Assembly (NCBI GenBank): GCA_016165875.1
Contig: JABBOT010000002.1
Location: forward strand, 2,567,540-2,631,539
Origin: Acanthopleura granulata
Taxonomy: Eukaryota > Mollusca > Polyplacophora > Chitonida > Chitonidae
DNA: 64,000 nt
Direction of reading: 5' to 3'
Shown one piece after another: positions 13,226 through 27,783 of the stretch. The position numbers and the translations under genes were made by a program. The notes beneath the pieces are model-generated. The model was given only the letters and a program-made list of their open reading frames with translations, had not been told where the DNA came from and did not search any database. Every line of letters begins with the position of its first letter. The stretch's first letter is position 1.

Positions 13226-14009
13226 CTGTTAATTAGTATGAAGTGAATCATACATCATTAAAATGGGCCATATAATGAAGCCAGTCTCTTGATTAAGGAC
13301 CAGTTAGCCACTGATATTTTAGTCCTATGTGTCAAAATGTAACCAAAAAGAAGCAGATAAAAAACATTGCCTTAAAATAAGCGGTAGTGAAAAGCGGTCT
13401 CATGTGTTTCAGTTTTATGCATTAATTTACATGAAAAATAGAGAAGACATTTGAAGTAACATGCAAAATTTTTGTGGAATGTTTTAGGATAGTAACAGAA
13501 ATGTCACTAAATAGAGTGAAAAGTTGACAAATCAGGGTAATTGGTGTCTGCTAAATTACTGGGAAGGAGGCACTTAACTCTGGTAATGTATCAGGCTGAG
13601 TAACACAGAAACACAGCCTAGAGTTCTGACCTGAATGAAGTCTGAACAATTCCCTTCATCTCAAGTGCTCTTTCACACAGCATCAGCTGTGACCTAACCT
13701 GTTCAGTTCCTCTAAGGTGACTTCTTTAAGTGGAACGAATGTGGTAAATATTTGTGTGGTGTTTTTTTTTCACCTGCCATTTTACCTGTGGGAGGGGTCT
13801 CTGTGGGCTGACAGGAATTACAGATTAGACTGGCTCAACAGGTATGTCATAGGTAAAAAGTGCTAATCAACTCCTGAGGTTCCACAGGTGGGGATGTTGT
13901 TTAGAGGCTCATTCTTATGGCTATAGGCATTCTTCACCCAGTGGAGCCTCACTGTTGAAATACTTAGGAAGATGTGGACAGCCTGTTTCTGTGACAACTC
14001 CACAGTCAC

Positions 14010-14402
14010 ATGTAATACCCTAAAGGATATTGCTTACAGCAAACGACCCAAAATTTGATCCAAAAAAGTGCACTTTTAGAGGTAGATAAATGTCATAAAA
14101 TATAATATTTTGATGGTGAAACTTAAACCCTCTGGCAGGATATCATCCTGCCTACCAAACAAGCCTTAGAACACCCCAAAATCAATAAAACTCTCATAAT
14201 CAGGAGAAATGATCAATTTCTTCATGGACGAATGTGTAATTCCATGGAACTTTTTAGGGGTTAGTGTAACTACCATGCTGTACTCTGTTGCTGACAAAAT
14301 CAAGTGACCTTTACGTGATCAACAAGAAATCACATATATGACTTCACATGGTTTTCCACCAACTGATCACCTTTCTGTACTACAGTCTTTGCAGCAGGGG
14401 CC
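14010..14402 (+). repeat. Unclassified dispersed repeat, longest copy
   Basis: The longest copy of the family. Left part: 'aaaaaagtgcacttttagag', 'aaatataatattttgatggt'. Middle: 'cctaccaaacaagccttaga', 'tcaataaaactctcataatc', 'aggagaaatgatcaatttct'. Right part: 'ggttttccaccaactgatca', 'cctttctgtactacagtctt'. The right part is matched again at 54240-54365, the left part in reverse at 48060-48210. Confidence 0.65.
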
Positions 14403-15944
14403 ACTTTTACAACACTTCGTAAATTGATTTTCCGTGACTTTCTTCAGAAGTGACTTGGCCTCATGGTGCTATAGCGTAAAGACAACGTCATGTATTAAAA
14501 GTTTATGAGAAACGTCATTTAGGAAGTTTTGTGAAAGTAGCACCAGGATGGTTAGTTGCTGAAATAGATTCCCATGAAGTTATAGGTCAATTACTTTTTT
14601 GTTTCCCCTGTAGTTGGAGTTAAATTTTTCGTTAATCCTGAAATTACTTTATACTTTGCCATTCAACATTTGTATATATGCTAAATAAACCAGTATATAA
14701 TTCCAAAGATCACAAAGCTTAAATGCTTAAACTAAGGGTCTTTAAATTTGTTACCCACTTAGTATGAATGAGACACTGTTGAGGCCTGTGCATGACAAAA
14801 TGTTGAATCCTTCACTACTTATTAAAAATTTCCAGGGGATTGACCGCTTCATCATATTTGACAGCTTTTTTGCTGATGTCAGACAGATAACTCTTAACCC
14901 AGAATACAGATGACCTATCTTGCGTAGGAGTGTGTGGATATTAAGCAGTGGTAATACGGAACACACACTGGTGACTAAAGTACCTACACATGTATGTAAC
15001 TTTACTTGATGAACTAACCTGGCTGGCCCCACCCACCCACGTAAACTCATTTGTTACAGCCATTGGCTCATTGACTGATATCGGATGTGTATAGATCCGA
15101 GCGCTTCCCTGAATGGATCTGACCCACTTTATACTGGAATTCCAGGCAATATAAAAAAGAAACGTGCCCATTGATAAGTCTTTCTTAGTGTACTGTTGTC
15201 ACTGGGGTAAAACTGTATCCTCTTTCACTTTAGGAATGTTAATACGGGTTGCATTGTTCTGGCCACACGTCATAAGACTTGGATCTATCTGATGTACATA
15301 GTTATAGTTAGTGTGGCCGCATTCCTGCTATTGATGAGTGGAGGGAGGAGGGGCGGGGTAAGCTACACTCCCTAATCAGATCCTCCGGATTCCCAAATGT
15401 ATGCCCCTACTTCCATGTATGGAAAACCACATGCATGTATAATAATGGAGTTATTAATAAGTTAGCTAAATTGATAGCATCATGTAAGTGTTGTAACGAA
15501 GCAACCAATTCTGATGTACTTGTATCCATGTTCAGAAAGCTGCTGGTTTTATGATCTGGGATGTTTCTGATGTTTTGACAGACATAGGTAAATACTTCCA
15601 TTTTATTCCCCCCCCCCCCCAAAAAGTATGCAGTTTTAAATTAAGAAATACGTCATAATGTTTATATCAGGAATAGCGTTATACCACGTAGGCAACAGCA
15701 GGGTAAGGTGATATAATTTGCAGATCACTTACATTTATCATAATTGTTGCTGATAAACATTACTTTCTTTTTTGTCTCTTTTTACTGGGGTATGTGTGTT
15801 TAAATTATTCACTTTCTTTTTTTTTCTTTTTCAGTGGTTATGAAAGCCACATCCTGTTGATATTTATTTAGGTCACCCACAGTTTTTGTCTTTTGAGAGT
15901 ATTTTTTTGGCTTGTGTATTTCTTATGAACATAAGGCTCTGGCC

Positions 15945-16105
15945 ACTCAAGATCAACTTGTGAACATCCTTTACTCAACTCTTTCTTGTCTCATAATCAA
16001 GATCAACTTGTGAACATCCTTTACTCAACTCTTTCATGTCTCGTAATCAAGATCAACTTGTGAACATCCTTTACTCAACTCTTTCATGTCTCATAGTCAA
16101 TATCC
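15945..16105 (+). repeat. 50-bp minisatellite, about 3 copies
   Basis: Units begin 'tcaagatcaacttgtgaaca' at 15947, 15997 and 16047, an exact 50-base period, with a decayed fourth start at 16097. Copies are nearly identical, so the duplication is recent. Confidence 0.9.
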
Positions 16106-17049
16106 TGCTTTTTTTTCTTTTTTTTTCACCAGTGCTTTTAATAATTCTACAGTGGTCACCTCATAAACCGTGTGTTCTGATTATATTTTTTGTGATTTTA
16201 CACAATTAAGCCAGGCAGAAGTTTTAAGTGAGTAAAAGTGAAAAAAAAAACAAGAGATATGCTGATTGGCATACGAGGACAAGGATGTAAAGGAATCCTC
16301 CAGTGTATGACATTATCACGTGAGCATAAACATGAATTCTGATTGTTCAAGTTCTGTGTTTTGCATGAGTGGATTTGTTGAACCAGGATTCGAAAGGTGC
16401 ATGTGATGACATTGTACTGGAGTATACGTAATCAAACCTATATGTATAACTGTACCTATAAGTACACTGAATTCCCATTTGTATGAATCAGTATTAATTC
16501 TTTGTCGTATTGATTTCTGTCTGTTCTGTATTGCCTGAGAACCATGGGTATACAGATCTACGACCTCAAAGTTGAGGCAAGGTTTAGTTATGGACTATAT
16601 TCAAGTGCGTAAACGTTTTATTCCAAACCTTTTATTATATCAGATTAATGAGGGAGTGCATTAAAGTAACCGTTTATTTACAGATATTGTATATATAAAA
16701 AAAAGTACTAAATATGTTTTGTTAAAGGAATGAAGATCCTTGATAATTATTAATCCTTTAGTGATTTCTTATATTCGCCTACAAAATTCGCAATTCTGAG
16801 GACCATTAATCCAATCCATGGTTGGTTTTTCAACTAGGGAAGCTACTCAGTGACGTTCAGCCACTAGTAAGGCTCACTTTCATAATACAATTATTCAGCC
16901 TTAGTCCTACCTACATGCGTGGATTTCAATGGAACTCAAAGCATTATGGCTATACAGATATTGCATAATAGGATAGCAGAAATGATTAAGATGTTGAAAA
17001 ACTGCAGTATGTTCAACAAAGCAAATACATCACAACATGTTACTCCTGG

Positions 17050-17180
17050 TGCTGAACCTTACATTTTTCTAGTAGGATTTCACTCTACCTTCCAAAAAAC
17101 ATCAAAAGACCAATAGAACACTCAGAATGAGGCAGAATGTGGAACTTAGTCATGGGCAAAATTTCAGATCTCTTATTGCA
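17050..17180 (+). repeat. Unclassified dispersed repeat, copy 4
   Basis: Matches the family through 'ctaccttccaaaaaacatca', 'aacactcagaatgaggcaga' and 'cttagtcatgggcaaaattt'. It ends less than 100 bases before the tentative exon at 17255. Confidence 0.55.
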
Positions 17181-17254
17181 TATGAACCAAATGTAAGTTA
17201 TGGCCTTGAGACATTAAGCTGATGCATTTTATGATTTTATCTTGATCTTTCCAG

Positions 17255-17383
17255 ATTCCAGCTGAATTGTTTTCCACATATCTGGATAGCAGTCAGCCTC
17301 CTGTAGGAAAGTTTGTTATGGACTATAATCATATACCGTTACTAAATGAATACATAATGTTGTTGAAATGCCATCTTAGCAGA
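17255..17383 (+). CDS. Tentative DH-domain exon (CR2-like)
   Basis: A 43-codon open stretch after a good pyrimidine-rich acceptor (cttgatctttccag). Read in phase 0 it contains PPVGKFVMDYNHIP then LLNEYIMLL, which can be laid on the 'IGxxFL...Y..Y' helix region of DH domains. The donor (AGA|GTATCT) is weak, base composition is like background, and the frame stays open past the donor to 17470. With the 18609 candidate the spacing to the DH exon at 36369 would be about right. This is suggestive alignment by eye, not recognition; chance is a real alternative. Confidence 0.15.
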
Positions 17384-18608
17384 GTATCTTCCTTAAGTCA
17401 GCTGTGTGGTAGGAAGACATGGCAACGAGCATACATCATGTCAGTGTGCCTCAAATACTCTGATATATAGTGCTTTTCTTTACAGTTCAGTTCACATGAT
17501 TCAGCAAATATTTCAATAATATCTCTTGGTTGGAAAAAAAAAAGTTTGGCACGAAGTTTTTGTTGACGGCATTTTTCTCATTGATATTAAGCTGTCTTAA
17601 TGTAATGGTGTTATAAAATAGAGTGATCGCTACAGTGTACAATCATTCGTAATGTATATATTAAAGCATTGTGAGCACCTCAACATTCCTGAGATAAACA
17701 GTGCGATATATGCCACAGAGGAATATGATACGTCCAGTGTGAAGAAAGGAATTGTAAAAACTTCACGCACAATGACTATCAGTATCTTTATCGTAAAGAT
17801 GGAGTCTTCAAGATAATAACAGGAGACCTGTATCACTGAAGCAGTGTAAGTGTTCAACCACATATCCTTGTACTATATTTAAATTGTGCCTTGCCTATAA
17901 CTTTTGATGGCACATATCCTCTATTTTCGGTAATCATTGCATTTGTTCACTGAGCAAACACAACTGTAATTCAATTTAATGTTTGATGATTTTGAAGGCA
18001 TTCAGAACAGATAAACCTTTATTGTGTGAAGACAGTTGCCGTGTGATGTCAGAGTATAAAGCCGTTTTGAACTAAACGGCATAAATCCAAGGTCAGCTAC
18101 ATCTGACTTGATGAACTAAAGCTCTTCACTCAAATCTTAATGATTCTCCAGTCGGCAAAGTGTTCATATCCTGCATTTGTTTACTTACATTTATTCCGTG
18201 TTTTATACCACACCGAAAACTGCATCAAAATCAGCAAGAGGCTGGATTTGACCATGTAATTGGCCTCAAATGTCAAGGCCTTCTCGTGAAAACCTTATGG
18301 AAGTTTCTTTTTCAGGTTATTGAATATTTATTACTGTGGGGTTCAAAACATCACCAAGCACATGCAAATCTAAGCAGAACAGTTGAAACAAAGCAAAAGC
18401 AACATGAGGACATGCACTGTTGGAATGAACATGCCAACAATATGCAGACATCAACTTGTCAGTAAGTAAGAGGATGTTAAGACGTCATTTGAAATGTCAA
18501 GTCTTGTTCCTTGCGTGTGCCTTGCCCAGATGCTATGACAGCTGTTTGCGTTATGATGTCTAATGGGCTGGTTGCCATTTATTGGGGAGGTCTATCGGCA
18601 TCTTCCAG

Positions 18609-18722
18609 AAGAACCTGTTGTACAGCTTTGCCAGCAAAGGCCCTTTTAGATTTAGAAGCTTTGTTTCTTTGAATGTCAAACCGAATAAAGCCTCTGACAA
18701 ATTTGGTGGTTTCATGCAAACA
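18609..18722 (+). CDS. Tentative DH-domain exon before the conserved CR3 helix
   Basis: 38 open codons between an acceptor (catcttccag) and a good donor (ACA|GTAAGA), phase 0 on both sides. It therefore splices in frame to the exon at 36369. Joined, FGGFMQT would precede VRRLPRY, mirroring the usual 'SFLxxPxQRxxRY' of DH domains, and GPFRFRSFV sits where DH proteins have a 'xPxFxxFL' helix. Against it: the normally conserved proline is Thr, and the opposite strand is also open here. RNA evidence would decide. Confidence 0.25.
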
Positions 18723-20827
18723 GTAAGACACCTCAGCACAGTAAAATAAATGTTCACACGTTGGCTGGAACACTGGAACACACTTTCATTGTGCATAAGT
18801 AAAATGTATATATGCATAATCATTTGTTCGCAAACCTGTGTAATATCTTGCTTTAAAAGATCCGGTGCGGTTGTATATATGGACAAAAGCATCAACGGTT
18901 GACGTAACAATTGATTTTAACTGTGTGACTTTTAAAAAGAAGGCCAGTTGATAACACTTAGTGTTGACAAATGGGGTGTGGAAAACATCTCCTGTCCAAA
19001 CTGTACACGGCTATTTATAAACCATCTGCCTGGTAAAGCAGAGGCCCAAACAGGTAAAGCTGTAGGTATATAGAGAAAGTCCTCAAGTCAATCTCGAGAG
19101 AAGACCTGACTTCTTCACTTGTCATCTGTTTTACTTAACTGTGGGAGGTACTGGCAATGACAAGCATTTGCAGTGGAGCTTTCATCATTTCAGGGGTGTT
19201 GGGTGGGGTAGGGTGTGGGAAGGGATTTGAATTAGTTGCTTTTGATTTTAAAGTCTTCAAGTTAAATGTGTGCTTTCTGTTGTTCAACCTTGAAGTGAAT
19301 AACTGAATTAACTTTTCTCTCATTTTCGTACATTGTTAAGCCTATACCCACCACATCTCAAAAAGCAAGCGAAGAAGTAAATTTCAAGACACACGCAACT
19401 TCGCCAGCAACTCATCCCACATAACTTTATAGCAACAACCAAAAAAAAAAAACAACAACAACAAAGTGCTCCTCAGGAAATGCTATTTGCCTCTGACTTC
19501 CTGCCTTGTCTCTGGTGCTTGTACATAAATATCGCAACCCACTTACCCCCCAAGGTCATCTGAGCGAAACTGAGGACAGGGGTAGTTGTGTAACACTCAT
19601 TGTGAAATCAGTGCTTACCCAACCCCCATCTTTTGCTCTGTCTACACACCCAGGACATCTAAACATTTTCACCCAGAAAAAGGATATATCTTGATGAGGT
19701 GACCTCGTTCAGAATTTCACTGACAAATCGTTAGGATTTGTTTAATTTACTGCAGTTAAATGTTGTCATGTTAGCCAAGGGATGAGGATAATTAACTCTT
19801 AAAAGGAAGCATTCGCGCTATGGTGATTGTGGCTGTAACAGTTTGTCCTAATTTTGTGCTCATAGTCCCATTTATTGTTGTAATATCATTATTACTGAAG
19901 ACAGCCAAGTGCAGGTGCAAAGTTTCAGTATTTTCCATGTATTCATGACTACTCTTAATGTTGGTTATCATTAGACCAATGAAAACTCTTGAGTGTGGAA
20001 ATAAACAAATGAAATCACAATCATTCCATGAAAAACCCTGGCAGCGTTAGATAAAAACAATAGTAAATAACAGATTTCAATTAACACAAAATAATGCTTT
20101 CAAAATCTACTGACTCATCGCATAACATGGAAGAAAGAAACACCTGGTCACCTAGCTACAGTCGACCAGTCTCACCTTATCTATTGCTCATGCTATTTAT
20201 CAACAACTTAGTCACTTAATCTATCCACTTCACTGACCATGTGGACAACAATTCAATTCCAAACTGGAATACCTAGTGCTGGTAGTCCTCAGTGTAACCC
20301 CTCCTTAGGTTATGGGAAAAGATGTCGTCAATCTATACAGGGCAGTTGACCATGACAGTTCTAGGTTAAGTGTTTGGTTCAGTTCTTCAGACTATATTAA
20401 AGTCAAATGAAACCCAGGCCTCTGTCCTGTATGCCCACTGTATGATTACTTTATCGGAGCATAGATAATAAGCTTTAAAATAAATGTTCTGTCCTCCAGT
20501 TTGTATGTGTACAACAAAGAGGATGGTAGTTGTTGTTGTTGTCAGGCGAGCTTTGACACAGAAAAAACTATTTTTAATCAAGCCGGATCTCTTCCATGAC
20601 TTGCACCTGTTGTAAACTGTAGATGGTGTGTAATTTTGCTCACTTGCTTATTAAGAATTTGTGAATGAACCCAGAACTGAATATTTACCTGGCTCTAAGT
20701 TTCAGTTTCAGGTAAACATGTTGACAGATCTTTGTTCAGTGGAATGGTTTCGTAATTACTGTTTAAACATGGGTAATCATGTGCATTGTATATTAAATTT
20801 GGCCTGGAACTTACCAGAAAATCAAAT

Positions 20828-20862
20828 TTATATATAAATATATTTATATATATATATAAATC
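20828..20862. repeat. AT-only low-complexity tract
   Basis: A stretch of TATA/AATATA units of about 35 bases; no function inferred. Confidence 0.8.
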
Positions 20863-23800
20863 TTTAGAGAAATATCACCTGCACTTGTTTCATCAAAACC
20901 TGTAGAAAAGGCAATATTTATTTATACATATATTTTACCTGGCTGACGTGGCGTTTTTAATTCGTTTATGCTAAGACACTTCACTGCTTACACATATCTA
21001 TGGAAGAGTGCCCATACATAGTGTATTGTTATCAGAGTGTGGCAAGCCGAGAATGCATTGTTTACCGTTATTATTTGACAAACACATCTGTAAAGAAATT
21101 ATACCATATTGATGGAAATGGAACCAGAGTGAATACAGTCACAGTGCAAGGTACATGGTGCTTGATGCATGGTTCCCAAAGTCTCGCTATACCCACTCTT
21201 GACCAGGACATAAGGGAGACAACTCTGCATACCTGCAAAGTCTTCTGTTGTATAAAACACATTTTTTTGTTTAATAAAGCAGCAGTTGTAAGGAAAAACT
21301 GTGTAAAGAAAAATAAAAGTCAGTCCTATGTTGATGTGCCACATATCCCCCCCCCCCCACAAAAGAAAAGAAGTGCTTCAATGATGTCTTTTTTAATATT
21401 TGTAAGGAATATATTTTTTCCAATGTGAGTGTAACTAATGTATAAAATCCTTTTATGGCTTAAGGGCTGAAGTTTGCATGAGCTTTCTTTGGTGCCGTAG
21501 ACTGTCAATAGACAATCTGTGACCAGTGCAGGAGATAGTTCTGGATTACTTCAGCTCTGTTTGCCAGGTGATTAGAGCCGAATTCAGAAAATATCTCTTA
21601 CACTGGCGGGACTCTGTGGGTCAGCATTCAAAAATGCCGCCGTCACATGATCACTGTTTTATAGGGAAGAAGAACTGTGCCATTGTTTTGAGTACGCAGA
21701 CATAATTCTTTCAAGAGCTTTGGCTGGCATGCTGGCCGAAGGGGGGGACCAAAAAAGGTTTAAAAAAAAAAAAAAAGAAAAAGAAGGTAGCGAAGAGAAA
21801 ACCATGTGGTTGCTGCACACATTTTGTGTCGGCCCTCATCCTTGGATGGTTACCATGGGTTTAGGCCTGTGTTTATGTTCAAACAAAAACCACGAAGAAA
21901 TGGCTAAACTAATCTGCGGGTAATTATCCCCTAAGGAAGTGGGCTTGTTAGTTGTGGATTACACTGATTACATTGACATGGGTTGACCGGAAGCCTCTCA
22001 TTACGGTGTCTGGCTGAGGCTGGGGACGAAACCACAGCAAGACCAGATTATATACAGACCCCCCTCAGGTACAGGCTTCGGACAAATGTCTACCCTAGTT
22101 CTCACCAACACTTTCCTTACACGCTGCCTTCAGTCTCTCTACATAATGACTCCTTTTGTCCACATGAAATCGTTTCTAGGAAATTGTTTCCGGCTTTGGA
22201 TTCATTAAATCTGTTTTTCATTAATATCCTCATCAGTTTCAATATTGTGTCTGTACATATGACAAGGGAGATTACACCTGGACCAGGAAGCCATTGCTCA
22301 AAACTCGGAAGTAAAGTAATCTCTGCTAGCCCTCTCTGAAGCTCTGTTGCCTTACTCTTTAGCATTTTAGCTCATGGAAGACAAGGTTTTAATCTCCAAA
22401 ACAAAGTGGTTTTTCAAACATGTGACAGCTATTTATGTATTCAGCGTATCTTCCAGAAAAAGATATTGTTCAAATTTGCTGTAGCTGAAGATGTTAACAT
22501 AATTTTGTTGAAAAAAAAAACAAACAAATAAAACCACTTTAAACTACAAAATTGTAATTATTGTGGATACATCGAAATATTTTCTCATGTTTGTCTGCAT
22601 TGAAGAAAATTAATTTTAATTTATTGCAAAGTAAAATGCTTGGTGCTTTTCTAAAATAAGTATTGATAGGAGTGAAATGGCTTCATTATGTAAGCAGAGC
22701 TATGGAAATAAAGACACAGATCTGTAGAGAGAAGTATAATTGTGTAATGTAATTATTATGCAAGAATGTTACAAAATGATATCATATTTTCATTGTAAGA
22801 AAGTTCTGTAAGTACAGTTCTTGACATTGTCATTGATTTTTTGCATGGAGCATCCTCAAGGAAAGTTGCACTGCCAGAAATACAACTGAAACGGATGTCT
22901 GAATCCTTGTCACATAATACGGCCCTTGTGGCAGTGTTATATCACATAGGCCATTTCCAAGGCTTGTCCCATGTGGGTTGTAGATCACTGTCATCCTGGG
23001 CAAAAGTTCATGTACACACGGAGATTCTAATTATACATGTAGCAACTGTAAAATGTCTGAGCGATCACCACCAGCACTTTCCCTTTCGTGACCTTGTCTA
23101 TGATTATCATTTGTCACATTGTGTACAAGAGCAAGTGTCCCACAGCAGCAGAAAGTTGAACTATATTGACAAGCCAGCTTTCTGCTATAGAAGCCGTATT
23201 ACCTTGCGTTTTCCACCCGGTGTTATTACACAGAATTTTTAGCAGCTTCAGTTCTCAAGGTTATTGCATATTATGAGCCCATTCTCCATGGTTTGATGAA
23301 AGACGGAACAAATACTGAAACAGAGCAAGTTTGGAGTTATGTCTTCATGCATCATTGGGTTGGAATGCGACGGCGATTGATTTAAGTCATAACTTGTCCT
23401 CATTGACCTCTCTAGGAAGAACATCTTTCTCCTCCACTGTCATGTACAACCAACATTAACTTGGGACTGTGCAATGCATATTATAACTCAACCCTGATTT
23501 TATTCATTGTTAAAAACGGCAAGTTCGTGCAAATTTGAGACGTGGAAGGATTTCTCAAGTCAAATTGTGTACAATTGCTGGCTTCGAAATACTCAAGTTT
23601 TTCACCTGGAAGTATTTGCCACATTAAGTAACATTTAGAAGGAAATGTCATAACCTCTTCATGTCCTGTTTAAATTGAAAATATTGAATTTATGACAGTT
23701 TGTATCAAACTTAACATATTTTTAAGATTTGATAACTGTATCAATGTGCTATTAAAGCAGTGAGGTTTGGCACCGCTATTGGAACTGTTGCCTGTGTAAC

Positions 23801-26800
23801 TTTTTTTCAGATTTATTTATCCAGTAGGTGTATTGCAATGTCTCAGTTTAAACGGATTTCTTCCACTCTTTAAATCTGGGTCAACTATAAATAAAAGCCA
23901 TGGCAAAAATGTCTTGATGCTCACGTCTGCTCAAAAAGTCATTGAAATTGTCTGAATTGTCTGATGTCAGTGGTATATGATGTAAAGGTGAGACTGTTAT
24001 TGAGATAGCCGAGAGTTAGAATAACAGTGGCAAATCTCGGTGTTTACAGGCTGATTGAATCCTCAGAATTGTTACCCCCACCGGGGGAAACTCCCAAGCT
24101 TACGCGCTGATGAGGAGGGCAAATTCACTTCCCCCTTGGCACCAGCTTCAAAGACAAAGGCGGAGCAGAGTTTACTGGGCTGGGTGACTTTTGGTGCCAA
24201 AACTTTTGCCTCGTCCACTGGAGTGTGCAAAGTGGGACCTGCTATCTATTGATTTGTGGCTACAGTGCAGTATTTGTAGATGTCCCAGGGATGAGTCCTG
24301 ACAACACATTAGCCCACGGCCCAGCCTTTTGTCTTAAGGCTTAAGGCCGAGCTATAGCTTACTCTTAATTGTTACTTTGTAACTTTAGTAATTGTAGGGG
24401 TGGGGAACCTTGACCCTTCTCCCTCAGGGCTGACCCATGGACAATGCCAAGGGGCCTGTGCAGAAGGAAAAATTGTTTGTTTTTCTGATGCTACATGTCA
24501 AGCTCGTGCCTGTGTTTTTACTGTCTTGCTAGGATGTGAAATGAAGATGAGGATAAACATTCAGCTTGACTTACGAAGAACAGCCCTGGCTTTTACCCTT
24601 TTAGGCTTTACCTCATCTGGTGCTGGCTAAATTTCAACAAATGCTGCCCAAGTGCTGGCATCTGGTTGAATTCTACACACACTTGACAACAGCCAAATTA
24701 TGTTCATAATTCCGCTTGGCTATGGTTATCTCACGTCCTGGTGGCCGTCAGCAAACAGAGGAGTTGGCCGTCCGTTCGGGGTACATGGCCAGGGCACTCC
24801 AGAGAAGCCAGTCCCGATGACACCTGCCCCTCTGCGACTGACATGTCGAGGCTAGACAGAGTTACCCCTCAACTCATGTCACTATTATCCTTGATTATGT
24901 CTCCCACACGGCACGTTCCCGCTGTTACGCCACGCTGACTTTATTACAAAACGCTGCAATTCTCAGAAACTCGCATGCAATGTATTTCCGACTTGTTACC
25001 CCTAAGTTGGCCCCAAAGATTCTGTTCTAGCGGATGTACCCAAAGGTTATTTCCTGCACAAAGAAGGGGGTTTTTTGTAGGATGGGTGGTGGGAGGAGGG
25101 GAGTGGTGTCAGAACAACATAAAACACAGAAATTTTCTTGAAATTTGGTAATACTCACAAAATTGGCATGCAAAATGTTCAAAACAGTCATATCCTGAGG
25201 TCAGATATTGGCCAAAGTGCCTGCAATCACAAAAGCAAAGTATCTTCATTTTTTTTTAAGCTCCCTGAAGATTTAAACAGCCAACAATCATAAATTTTGA
25301 AAAGCAAACTGCTGTGATATTTTGATATTTTCAACAAACAGAGAAAACCTGGGTGTTCATTTTACTGCGATTTCAGTGAATAAGCAGGAGGAACACGATA
25401 TGGTTATAAGTGTTAACATGATGATTTGTGTGGTCTTCTTGATTCATTTCCTATTTTTTATATAGTTATGATTAGTTATGAACTTCATCTAATCAACTAA
25501 CCTACATAATTCCGTAGGAAAGTCTTAGCTGATAAATGGCAATTTTGACACATCTTGATTGTTGTAGGCCTGTTAACTGAACGAAATATCTGTCTTGCAC
25601 ACATTACATCTAAGCTGCCATTGTGCTGCTTTGTGCCCAAGTTTGACTGGAAAAATCCAAATTCAACATCTGAAACCTTGAATTTTGTGTTGGCCAGTGG
25701 CTGGACTTGTCAGTGCCCATGAAAGTTTGTGGTCAGCTTATAGCACCTGCTAAAAAAGCCCAAACATCATGGTGGCTCGTGGATAGTGTGAAGAACTGGA
25801 CTTGCCTGCTAACTTGAAGGAATTTTCCCTGTTGACTGGGCAAAAACCAAAACCAGCTAGCTCTTCTTTGAAAAGCTCTCTTTCAATTATTCATCAACAA
25901 CACTTATTTGAAATTTCAAAAGAAAGATAAAGAAAAAAAAACGATAGCTTTATCCACGTCCATTGTTAGAAACACTAATTTTGTTTTACCATTATTTCTT
26001 GGCCTTCAAAAATGTCAAAGATTTTTTACATGAAACTGGCTGGATTGAGTATTACATGGGTCAACTTCTACAGAGCTAGTTTTTGGAAGGAAGCTTGAGG
26101 CATTGAGAACATTTTGCTCTTGGAATAGAAAAACTTTTTCAGGGAATGAAAGCTTTCCATTTGCGATTTTAATTGCTTTCTTTGTCTATTTTTTGGGATG
26201 TACTGGAAAGGATATAAAAATCAGCATTTATTCTGTCATCCTCTGGATTTCTCTCGCTCACAGAGAATGTAGATCAAATTTCCACTCTTCCCCTGTCATC
26301 ATGACAAGGAATGCCACTACAGTTGTGATGTTCCAGAATGGGAGGGGCCAAAAAAGCTTGATTTGTTGTCAAACAGCCCACACCTTCACACCCACAGCCA
26401 AATAAAGACATTCAAGAACATGTTGTTCTTGAAACCAAAAATGCGCCAGGTAACGACAAATGTAAGAGAATGATTGAAATTGCTTTGCCCTGGTTTTTCC
26501 CCGTCTCAACCTTCACACTTGTGGAGACAGGATTAAGAAAGACATTGGCTAAATGGGAAGTCCGACGGCACTAGTTGACACTTGCTATCGATCCCTCTTG
26601 GTAATGCTGGCAGATTTCTTAGGGTGTTTTTGTTTTGTTTTTTCTCTAAAAGTCGTGAGGTGGAAAATACATTGCAGACAAGTCTCTAACTTCTCAGGTC
26701 TCTCAAAGTATGTAGTTGCATGTTGATATAGGAGTTACCCATGAGGAGATTAATTCAGTGCTAACCTCTACATTGGATGACCCTGTTTTCATCCCATAGC

Positions 26801-27783
26801 TTGAACTTTTGTATTTATCAAGTAATATCTATGACGAAATCACTACCTTATCAAAAGTCACATTAGGTCTCATATATTTCTGCTTTCAACTGTTTGTGTT
26901 AAATTCATGGATTGATTATAATTATTGTTATATTATTGTTTAACATCAAACTTAGGACCGTTCACTTCTGTGATGGCAGTTAGTTTTGTGTATGGATCAA
27001 GCCAGAGTGTCTGCAGGGTTGTTTCCGTTGAAGATTTAAAGGATAAGCATGGTGTTAATTGTCATGGGAACCATGGGTTTAGCCAAGGGTGTGTCTCATT
27101 ATCTTTGGGATACCCAATTCTGACAAAATGAAATGGGAACGATGGGGAAAATAGGATATAATTTGGAAATGATACATCCTGATATTGGATCTGTGGTCAG
27201 AACATTGTCTTTACAGCATCAGTTTAGGGAGCCAATTTGTATTCAGCCATGTGAATTAAAAAATTTTTTTCTTTTTTTTTTAATTTTATGTTTTAATTTA
27301 CAGTCTAATTACTTATCTCTGAATATTTGCGAGTGTTGTTTGTGACGAAGATTGGCAGTATAAATCTGAGAATTTAACTTTTGTATCGAGTGTCATTTTG
27401 CAGATGTGACATGGGCATCCATTAAACAGCTGTGGTGTTAATAATGTTTATCATGGACATGAAAAACTCTTGTCCGGAGATCTGAGACAGGAATTGATGT
27501 GCGGAGATGCAAGTGCCTAGTACTCCCTTTAACGGGTGTGTGACAACAAAGATGTGCACCTAACTTTGTCTTGCGTGTCCATATAAACGCAGCGAGTTAG
27601 ATAAAATATGCTGAGCCTTCTGTATTTCCTGTTTGACAATTTTTGTACAGGACAGGAAAACTTGGCAGTATGTATATATGTGTGTGCGAGCAGGACCTGG
27701 GGACGTAGGGAGGGAGGGAGGAAGTTAAGAACGCTTCTACTGCCGATGCGATTGACGTCGTCTCACGATGTATGTAAGCAAAG

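Noticed and set aside
21000..21428. 142-codon frame, + strand, with overlapping minus-strand frames
   Set aside because: Open frames on both strands over the same bases, a poly-C tract within and no recognisable product.
22799..23242. About 147 open codons, + strand, in the first intron
   Set aside because: No ATG near the start, no similarity I recognise and composition like background; the length is near the chance maximum.
24050..24950. GC-richer patch with three consecutive + frames of 65-76 codons
   Set aside because: Frames are not joined by consistent splice sites and show no domain; could be regulatory or an old repeat, but nothing supports a gene.
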